In this document: one piece after another, positions 59,501 through 64,000 of the stretch | Layout of the letters: the number at the start of each line of letters is the position of its first letter | Numbering within the stretch: the stretch's first letter is position 1 | Origin: Symsagittifera roscoffensis | Taxonomy: Eukaryota; Xenacoelomorpha; Acoela; Convolutidae | DNA: 64,000 bases | Reading direction: 5' to 3' | NCBI RefSeq assembly: GCF_963678635.1 | Contig: NC_087070.1 | Coordinates: forward strand, 31,907,704-31,971,703 | Translations under genes and position numbers: made by a program | Notes under the pieces: generated by a model | What the model saw: only the letters and a program-made list of their open reading frames with translations | What the model was told of the DNA's origin: nothing | Database searches by the model: none

Positions 59501-62500
59501 AATGGCCAAAATGGCAATCTTTAAACCCTCATTACTTTACGAAAAATGATCACAGGTGAAATATATTTTCAAATTTAAGCTCAGGACAACAATGGCCTTC
59601 GAATGACATAAAAAATTCCATCAAAAATGGCTAGTTAAAAAGTCGAAATTTGTCTGAAGAAAAAAAACCCACCCGAGCACAAATATTCCGTTACTTTCGT
59701 ATCGAAAGTCGGAACAATAATCGATTATTTTTCTCTTCCGATACGAAAGTAACGGAGTATTTGTGCTCGGGGTTGGTTTTTTTTTTCTTCAGACAAATTT
59801 CGACTTTTTAACTAGCCATTTTTGACGGAATGTTTGTATATCAATCGAAAGCTATTGTTGTCCTGAGCTTAAATTTGAAAAGATATTTTACCTGTGACCA
59901 TTTTTTATAAAGTTATGGGGGTTTAAAGACTGCCATTTTGCCCAATTTGGGACAATTAACGCGCGATATATTTCGCTCCATTAACGCGTAAGCGGTGATT
60001 TAATCCGTCTTAAAAATCGTTCCAAATTGGTTCGAGAAAACTTATACGCCATAATTGATATAAAAATAGGAGCGAAATCTATCTTTTTGTTCTTTATATG
60101 GCGTGTGGGAGAATGATTTTCATAAAACTTTCAAATTTTAGAAGAAAAAAATTTTTCATTTGATTTTATTATATTTAATTTTTTTTTATTACTGCTCATG
60201 AAACCTCAAAAGGCAGTCGGAATATTCAGGGCTTTGCCCTGATACGAGCAGTCTTGTTATAGATTAAGACAATAAAACTTCAGTTTTTGAATGAATTTTA
60301 AATGAAAATTGGAAGTGGGCAGTGTTTGCTCGTATGAGTTTATATATGTGTGTTTTTACTAATTTTGAGAGGGAGTGCGCGCAGAGAAAAAGTGCAGTTT
60401 TTAGACAAAATTTTCTATAAAACGCACAAAAAATAGCATTTTCCGCCTGTTTAAAAGTTTTTTGGAGGGGGATAAGTTTGCATGTATGCATGCATGTATT
60501 TATACTATGTATAAAAATTCTAATTTTTACAGGTATCGCAGGCCAAAATATGATTTGTTTTGGCCAAAGTCTTCCCAAAATAGAATTTTTGACCTGTTTG
60601 TTCAAAAGATGACCAAAACAACTCTGTTAAAACATTTGGGGGGTTAAGAATTACAACGTGTGGGTTGGTTTTTAAGAAGGTGTTTTGGTTAAAAAAAGGC
60701 AAACGTTGGGGGAGAGTAAAGGGACAAAGGGGCTAGCGGTGGGAGGGGGTCGGATGGGAATGGTATTGTTATGCAATTTGAGCAGATTTAGGCTTAGAAG
60801 TTTAGTAGCCTATTTGGCAAAAATTCTGCTTTACTCATTTGATAAATGCAGAAAGTTTTTTAAAATTTGCACTACGCGAAACGAAAATAAAGTGGAGAAG
60901 TATCCATTTTAATTGATTTTAGATGTTTTATAATTAATTTTAAATGGGTAAGACAATGAGTTTTTATTTCTTTTTGTTGTGTATGGGCGACATGGGAACC
61001 GATTATATTGCAAACAATTTAGACCGCAAAGTTCCATTATAGTTGATTTTTTTTTTCACTTTTTTTTGATACGAGTGCCATAATGATATCAGTGATCTAC
61101 AAGACCAAACCGTGCGCCTATCCAGTGCACAGTTTGGACTCGTAAGACTAAATTGTATGGAAATTTGTCTACTTAGGCTATAGATATATTTTGCTCCCTG
61201 GAAACTACCCGAACATTATAAATATTTTTCTTCCTAGAAATATCACTTGCATGGCGAAAGACTTCGAAAACAACGAAGTGGGAGATGTGACAACTCTTCA
61301 AGTCCAGGCCGCCCCCGTACAATACACGGTGCGAATATGTCCTTGGGATCAGTCCCTGGTCAACAAAGTGTTCTGTGAGGCTCCTGCTCTTGTAATCGAT
61401 GAATCTGCCAACCCGAAAGTCGTCACAGCCGAACTCAGCTTAGAACGAACTCTTCCAGACCGCGATCTGTATGTCCAAATCACGCCTTTAAACCCCGATT
61501 TTTCTGATCCTGTTTTTGGATACTACATTTCAGAAAGTGATTACGAGCTTTCACAGACCTTCTCTGTATCTGTACAGGCAACTGGGTACCCGCTTGGAAA
61601 CTTCAAGTACGCGTTTGCCAAGAAATTTCACGTGTCCGGAACCCGCATGGATGATAACTTACAGACTGAAAAGAGCTTCTATTGTAAAACTGGGGGAATC
61701 CACGGGGTGGAAATTGTAGCGACTGGGACTTTGACATTCTCCCCGATAACTCCTGCAGATTCTGGAACGTATACCTTCTCTATTGATTCAATCTCTGAAG
61801 AAGTGCTCTCGTATGTCGATCTTGAACTTATTCATCCTTACAGTATCACATGCGACGAATCTTGCAGAAAGACTACCCGAATTGGTGATATTTTTGATAT
61901 AAGTTGTTGGGTGAGCCACCACTTTATTGTCAGCAGAGACATTTTTGCCGACATAAACGAAGTTCCTCTGAGCATATTTGTGAACAAAACCGAGTTGCCG
62001 TCTGACATTGAGGGGTTGACAAGTTTGAACCCCTGTGAGTACAATATAGACGTCGAGAAACCTTTAACTGATAATAACCCTGCGGCAGTGTTTTGGTACG
62101 AAAATCTTCGCAGCGTCGAAATTCATTTCCAGTTGTTTAGTTTGCAATACTGGAACCACGGGCAGTATGAAATATCAGTTGAAGTTGCAAACTCTTCTAA
62201 CTGTTTCTATCAAAAACGAGGTTCGGTCTGTGACCCAGAAAGCATCCAAAATTTGGACCCGTGCGTAAATTTGTTTACAAATAGTTCCAGTTCGCTTCTT
62301 TTTATGGTGACACCTGAGCAAGAGTTCGGGACTCCGTCGGCGGGTGACATGTCGTGCAACCCGAACAATCCGAGGGCTCTCTACTTTGCCGCCTACGGAA
62401 AAACAATTACAAGTCGCAGGTATATTCAAATCCCATTCAACGTTCTTTTCAGTTCGTTAAGATTTTAATGATTTCTGGCAAAAATTGTAATCAAAACTAA

Positions 62501-63122
62501 ATGGGAAAATTTTGATGACTTTTTTTTGAGATCCTTGACTGTATATAACAGCCGTGGGTGCAAAAGTTTCTCGAGGGGGAGCAGATTTTCAAAAATTAAA
62601 GCAATTTTTGTCGACCTTTTTGGTCGTCTTAATTGATATCACCAGTTCTATTAAAACACCGAAAAGACCCTATTTTGCCAATAACTAATAAAAAATGGCG
62701 CACAGGGGATTTTTTCAAAATTAAAACGACAATTTTAGTAAAATTTTGGAGGTTTTTTGCGCTACCCCTTCAAATTTAGTTTATATAAACGCCCAGAAAA
62801 AACGAGGTTTTCTTTGAGTGGTCAGCGGGTCAAACATCTTAGGGCTATCCGCTACAGCTATGTTTGAACAATATTTGGGCAAACGATTTTTAAAAATGGT
62901 AAATTACAATTCTCTTGAACTTATTTCAGCGATTTCAGCACTTATTTGGTTGCAGGTTCTACTACAAGGTGTGCAACTTCTCAGATTTTACAGTTCCGGG
63001 CCACGATATCTGCGCCATGGATGGAGGCACCACCGTTGACATGTCCAAAGATCTGCTGGGCATGTGGATGGACTACGTCATCACGAACCCAACTGAGGAT
63101 GCTATCTTCGACCCCAAAGAAG
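38120..63122 (+). CDS. large F5/8C and Ig-like extracellular protein gene, 9 exons, 3' end outside window
   Basis: Nine exons (38120-38536, 38910-39026, 39754-39898, 49147-49388, 50337-50451, 51811-51972, 57761-58046, 61238-62419, 62956-63122) join with matching phases 0,0,1,0,1,1,2,2 and give 944 codons plus one base, with no stop. Residues 1-30 form a signal peptide. About 40-178 resemble a discoidin F5/8C domain (DFLQIDL, then ARYVRFFP). Residues 227-400 are unrecognised extracellular segments. From about 400 on, Cys-containing Ig-like modules follow (NITCMAKDFENNEVGD; TPADSGTYTF at about 670; GDIFDISCWV at about 710). Many N-glycosylation motifs (NVT, NST, NET, NYT, NIS, NIT, NKT, NSS) support secretion or a cell-surface location, probably as an adhesion or recognition molecule. 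The last exon ends in phase 1, so more exons follow. Introns carry many transposons. The exon structure is strong; the function is inference. Confidence 0.8.
38910..39026 (+). CDS. exon 2: end of F5/8C domain
   Basis: Acceptor TTTCTCAATTTTTCAAG precedes 38910. It encodes LGEIWDIVENCGNNYN, then ARYVRFFPSAPNNSTIK, matching the SYSxDGxxW...ARYVRIxP half of discoidin domains and completing exon 1 in phase 0. Donors GTAGAA (39027) and GTGAAG (39033) are both possible and differ by two codons. Confidence 0.75.
39754..39898 (+). CDS. exon 3: cysteine-containing linker
   Basis: Acceptor ATTCCTTCCATAG precedes 39754. It encodes VSFLVFGTEVVTPAANSD, then SAACHGYQARIDVEFLHSTF. It enters in phase 0 and leaves in phase 1 at donor GTGAAC (39899), which is exactly what exons 2 and 4 require. 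The donor choice is the weakest junction of the model. Confidence 0.6.
39899..40733. other. intron sequence with a decayed family-3-like patch
   Basis: This is the first part of intron 3. The words CAAAATCCGGTACCACAAGC and AATCATCGGAATGAAACGAG (40210-40250) match interior family-3 words seen near 53.6 kb and 43.7 kb. No exon was found. Confidence 0.45.
40734..41184 (-). pseudogene. degraded coding segment of unknown family inside intron 3
   Basis: On the minus strand the frame from 41184 to 40843 reads LEKELKSSKRRILFSRIQFF, GKLCDKIFAIRTLCNENKSK, GDTNNLYNKTGARLMGAVET and KVGIMKFIGRQGKARPSDD. Protein-like sequence continues downstream to about 40734 in a shifted frame (VDVPKEFNDPIFDHKSNRYR). 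It lies antisense in an intron of the main gene, has no recognised domain, and may be a retrocopy or the remains of a mobile element. Confidence 0.45.
41185..42331. other. AT-rich intron sequence
   Basis: No exon or defined element was seen. A tRNA B-box-like patch (GAGTTCGAATCTGACC, near 41661) is noted but not called. Confidence 0.45.
43614..44256 (+). mobile_element. Helentron-like element, family 3 (in unit A)
   Basis: The decayed 5' end TTGTTTTGACCATTGAAAATGG is matched by a 3' subterminal TGGTCGGAACATTGTGTGCT and the tail ending CTACCCTTGTT. It has the same end design as families 1 and 2 but a different interior. No coding capacity. Confidence 0.55.
44557..45080 (+). mobile_element. 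Helentron-like element, family 1 (in unit A)
   Basis: 5' TTGTTCCGACTTTTAAATAC, then TTTGTGCTCGGGGTGGG; 3' AGTCGGAACATTCAGGGCTT, CGCCCTGATATGAGCAGTCT. All family landmarks are present in order. Confidence 0.75.
46830..47475 (+). mobile_element. Helentron-like element, family 3 (in unit B)
   Basis: This is the duplicated counterpart of 43614-44256, copied by the tandem duplication and not by transposition. Confidence 0.55.
47776..48299 (+). mobile_element. Helentron-like element, family 1 (in unit B)
   Basis: This is the duplicated counterpart of 44557-45080, at offset 3219 bp. Confidence 0.75.
48770..49109 (+). repeat. third, internally deleted unit of the tandem duplication
   Basis: 48770-49041 repeats the first 272 bp of the unit. 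After a short filler (TTTCTATTCTAT) the last 57 bp of the unit follow (CATCCACTAATTTTTTTGAG... ATAGAAACA), and exon 4 begins 37 bp later. So this is a full unit with about 2.9 kb removed, not simply a broken-off third copy. Confidence 0.85.
49147..49388 (+). CDS. exon 4: unrecognised extracellular segment
   Basis: Acceptor TTTCTGCTTTTTTGCAG precedes 49147 and a GTGAGC donor follows 49388. It encodes VTVYLDGNETKGAEFMQQYD, then FSKCVISLVLEGFQSHF and EFKLGVQASTDVGVGTP. The strongly amphipathic beta-like pattern suggests a beta-sandwich domain, but I cannot name it. Confidence 0.75.
49416..49976 (+). mobile_element. Helentron-like element, family 3, just after exon 4
   Basis: 5' TTGTTCCGACCATTGAAAATGG (containing the hairpin CCATT/AATGG). 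The 3' part is GGTCGGAACATTCTGTCATA, then GTAACCGGCTATCC. It begins only about 27 bp downstream of the exon 4 donor. Confidence 0.6.
50337..50451 (+). CDS. exon 5: unrecognised extracellular segment
   Basis: Acceptor TTTTCGTGCTGTCTAG precedes 50337 and donor GTAAGC follows 50451. It encodes VEDDGNDDESYFYITTSGGN, then YFISAANYTYDSTGAVKI. It continues exon 4 in phase 0 and exits in phase 1. Confidence 0.75.
50452..51189. other. intron 5, AT-rich
   Basis: No exon or clear element is recognised. Confidence 0.45.
51190..51600 (+). repeat. TCGCG-type minisatellite relative
   Basis: Repeated words such as AGTCGCGTCGTATTTCATCA, TTGGTTGCACCAGTTGCG and TGAGTCGCACCGGTCGCGAC resemble the 9.4-10.4 kb array in composition and spacing. 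Open frames on both strands here are by-products of the repeat. Confidence 0.5.
51811..51972 (+). CDS. exon 6: unrecognised extracellular segment
   Basis: Acceptor GTGTATGTTACCAG precedes 51811. It encodes NVETIKAACIENANADVLTA, then GSLNNFIQAVIYHNLQKSYW. The phase-1 donor GTACAG at 51973 is chosen over GTAAGC at 51978 because only the former matches exon 7. Confidence 0.7.
52107..52545. mobile_element. inverted-end element carrying a tRNA-Lys-like SINE head
   Basis: The ends are related inverted repeats (CTGAGGCGAAGCTGAGCTTT at the left; GAAGCGAAGCTTCGCCTCTG at the right). Inside, 52353-52430 is tRNA-like: A-box TGGCGTAGTGG, anticodon arm GGAGCCTCTTAATCTCT with CTT anticodon as in tRNA-Lys, then a weak T arm. 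The T arm and acceptor stem do not pair well, so this is a tRNA-derived SINE or relic and not a working tRNA. A third related end lies at 56866-56925. Confidence 0.5.
52546..53786. other. intron 6, AT-rich, decayed family-3 pieces
   Basis: Family-3-like interior words (TCGCAAAATCACGTACCACA, CTAATCATGGGAATGGGTCG) lie at about 53625-53665 and a decayed 3' end (GTGGTCGACCTTTGCACAAT) near 53753. No exon is recognised. Confidence 0.45.
53787..54301 (+). mobile_element. Helentron-like element, family 1
   Basis: 5' TTGTTCCAACTTTCGATACG; 3' AGTCGGAACATTCAAGGCTT, then CGAGCAGTCTTGTT. The perfect 5' hairpin ACTTTCGATACGAAAGT is present. Confidence 0.75.
54444..54975 (-). mobile_element. Helentron-like element, family 1, inverted to the previous copy
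   Basis: It starts AACAAAACTGCTCGTATCAG on the plus strand and ends GAAAGTCGGAACAA. It lies about 140 bp from 53787-54301 in opposite orientation, so the two can pair over about 500 bp. Confidence 0.75.
55807..56850 (-). mobile_element. family-1 element split by a nested family-1 element
   Basis: 55807-55900 is the 3' terminal part of one copy and 56449-56850 is its remainder up to CACCCCGAGCACAAC. The full copy 55901-56448 stands between them in the same orientation. The host halves meet exactly where the family sequence requires (TAATAACATG... then GAAAACATCACCCCACACG). Confidence 0.7.
55901..56448 (-). mobile_element. nested full-length family-1 Helentron-like element
   Basis: It starts AACAAGACTGCTCGTATCAG and ends TCGTATCGAAAGTCGGAACA. 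Both ends are exposed by insertion into another copy, at an A-rich (T-rich on the other strand) site, as expected for T-T insertion by Helentrons. Confidence 0.75.
56851..57760. other. end of intron 6
   Basis: It carries a partial copy of the GAGGCGAAGC inverted end (56866-56925). No exon is recognised. Confidence 0.45.
57761..58046 (+). CDS. exon 7: start of Ig-like region
   Basis: Acceptor GGTCTCTGTTTTAG precedes 57761 and donor GTGACT follows 58046 (phase 2). It encodes RENTFMLLENEEVKKCMEVD, RECRVTNTDGESM, SILCMHTEGEISNINISSSG and a Gly-rich turn before SCAELSFTISVTI. Several Cys residues are available for Ig-type disulfides that continue into exon 8. Confidence 0.8.
58274..58664 (+). mobile_element. 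hAT-like non-autonomous element
   Basis: It starts CAGTAGCGGATTTAGGG and ends AATCCGCGCCCG. Family blocks GGGATTCGACCCCCTGCCGA, TTTGGCGCCAATCTATACCT and GGGTCTTTATAGTGATTTGG are present, along with a GATTTGGTCGACGTAAAAAA duplication. Confidence 0.65.
59167..59717 (-). mobile_element. Helentron-like element, family 1 (left arm of head-to-head pair)
   Basis: It starts AACAAGACTGCTCGTATCAG and ends TCGTATCGAAAGTCGGAACA. All family landmarks are present. Confidence 0.75.
59732..60257 (+). mobile_element. Helentron-like element, family 1 (right arm of head-to-head pair)
   Basis: The 5' end is slightly shortened (CTTCCGATACGAAAGTAACG); the 3' end is complete (CGGAATATTCAGGGCTTTGC, CGAGCAGTCTTGTT). 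It is separated from the previous copy by 14 bp. Confidence 0.75.
60258..61237. other. end of intron 7
   Basis: Mixed AT-rich sequence with a G-rich patch near 60705-60760. The bases upstream of 61238 form the exon 8 acceptor. A weak hAT-like remnant may lie near 60355-60470. No exon is recognised. Confidence 0.4.
61238..62419 (+). CDS. exon 8: long Ig-like exon, 393 codons
   Basis: Acceptor ATTTTTCTTCCTAG precedes 61238 and donor GTATAT follows 62419 (phase 2). This is the longest open frame of the window. It completes one Ig-like module (NITCMAKDFENNEVGDVTTL), then contains YCKTGGIHGVEIVATG with TPADSGTYTFSI, and GDIFDISCWVSHHF. In the DSGTYTF motif the usual second Cys is Phe. It is rich in Cys and N-glycosylation sites, and its composition is clearly unlike its AT-rich flanks. 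Confidence 0.9.
62553..62780 (-). mobile_element. decayed hAT-like fragment
   Basis: TTTCTCGAGGGGGAGCAGAT and AAACACCGAAAAGACCCTAT, followed by GCGCTACCCC with AAATTTAGTTTATATAAACG, resemble the family read on the minus strand. No terminal repeats were found. Confidence 0.4.
62956..63122 (+). CDS. exon 9: last exon inside the window
   Basis: Acceptor ACTTATTTGGTTGCAG precedes 62956 and donor GTTTGA follows 63122 (phase 1). It encodes FYYKVCNFSDFTVPGHDICA, then TTVDMSKDLLGMWMDYVITN. The gene must continue to the right. Confidence 0.75.
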
Positions 63123-63243
63123 GTTTGATCTAATATTTTCAGTAATTGCTCAAGAGTTATTTCTCTTCGTTGTTGTAGCTTAAGGAGGGACTACAGCAGC
63201 AATATCTGATATAATATGGGGAATTCTTCCAGATCATTTTGAG

Positions 63244-63595
63244 CAGTAGTAGATTTAGGGGGGGGGGGGGGGGGCGGACGCTTCCTTTTCCCTCAGGATT
63301 CGACCCCCTGCCGACCCAAAATGTCCCCCCTTTGTACAATTATGAGACATCCAATTTTGGATGACTGACCTTAAAATTTTTCTAAAGGCGGTTTTGGCGC
63401 CAATATATACTAATTTTGATGGGGGAGCAATTTTTTTGGTCGAAATTTTCCAAAAAGTGCATAAAAACGCCGCGCAGAAAATTTAGTCACTCTAGGGTCT
63501 TTATAGTGATTTTGGAGAGCTCAGAACATCACTTTTTTTGAACTCAGAACCCAACACCACCCACCCTCATCGAGAAATTTCTAGATCCGCGCCTG
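63244..63595 (+). mobile_element. hAT-like non-autonomous element
   Basis: It starts CAGTAGTAGATTTAGGGGGG with a run of G, and ends TTCTAGATCCGCGCCTG. The blocks GGATTCGACCCCCTGCCGAC, CCCCCCTTTGTACAATTATG and CTCTAGGGTCTTTATAGTGA are shared with the other copies. Confidence 0.7.
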
Positions 63596-63882
63596 ATTTT
63601 GAGCAATTTGTAAGAAAAAATCGGAAAAACCGCTCAATCGATTCCTGATAAAACCGCTCAAACAAAAGAGTAATAAGTTTTGATTAGTTTTTCTCGGAAA
63701 ATATTTTGAAAAATCGGGCAAATAGAATATGTATAAGCCGCCCGAGTCAAGATACCTACCAAGAAACTGTTCAAATGTTGATCACATTTTGGGCGGTTTT
63801 ATCAAGAAATGAACAATTCATAGGCCGTGTTCGTTTGGAATACCACCCTCTTAACAGTCCTGTATTTGATGATATAGGGGGC

Positions 63883-64000
63883 CAGGGGCGGATTTAGGGG
63901 GGGCGGGGGGGCGGACGCCCCCCCCTCAGGGATTCGACCCCCTGCCAACCCAAAGGGTCCCCCCTTTGGTACTTTTTAAGAAATCCATTTTTGGCCGACC
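63883..64000 (+). mobile_element. hAT-like non-autonomous element, cut by the window edge
   Basis: It starts CAGGGGCGGATTTAGGGGGG, then GGACGCCCCCCCCTCAGGGA and TTCGACCCCCTGCCAACCCA. This is the best-preserved left end of the family in the window. Confidence 0.75.

Overview
This is eukaryotic, almost certainly metazoan, nuclear DNA from an AT-rich, gene-poor, repeat-rich genome. Coding sequence is split into exons with GT-AG borders, introns reach about 9 kb, and the introns and spacers are packed with short non-autonomous transposons, foldback elements and decayed tandem arrays. The encoded domains (discoidin F5/8C, immunoglobulin-like, SET) are animal-like. I cannot name the species; an invertebrate is my best inference.

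Layout. 1-250: end of an open frame entering from the left. 1063-3821: an old, broken Ty3/Gypsy-like fossil between about 300-bp direct repeats. 4096-6169 (minus): a multi-exon SET-domain gene of the KMT5A-like type with a disturbed frame, divergent from an unrecognised plus-strand multi-exon gene at 6436-7508. 8.3-10.4 kb: minisatellites, one split by a foldback element. 10.4-38 kb: no convincing multi-exon gene; it holds a cryptic 4-kb decayed tandem array (about 14.15-18.25 kb) that switches orientation, several transposon families, a C-rich island (about 30 kb), an old duplication (30.3-34.05 kb), a 200-bp N gap and one orphan ORF (26236-26616).

38120-63122 (plus) is the main gene. I assembled nine exons whose splice phases all agree, giving 944 codons of a secreted or membrane glycoprotein: signal peptide, F5/8C-like domain, unrecognised extracellular segments and Ig-like modules. 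It is still open at the right end. Its introns hold a recent 3.2-kb tandem duplication (42332-49110) and most of the transposon copies.

The most distinctive mobile component is a group of Helentron/HINE-like non-autonomous elements. Three internal-sequence families share one end design: a 5' TTGTTCCGAC followed by a hairpin, and a 3' subterminal GTCGGAACA, then a terminal tail (usually with a hairpin) ending CTTGTT. Nested and head-to-head insertions of these elements confirm their ends and create half-kilobase inverted repeats inside introns.
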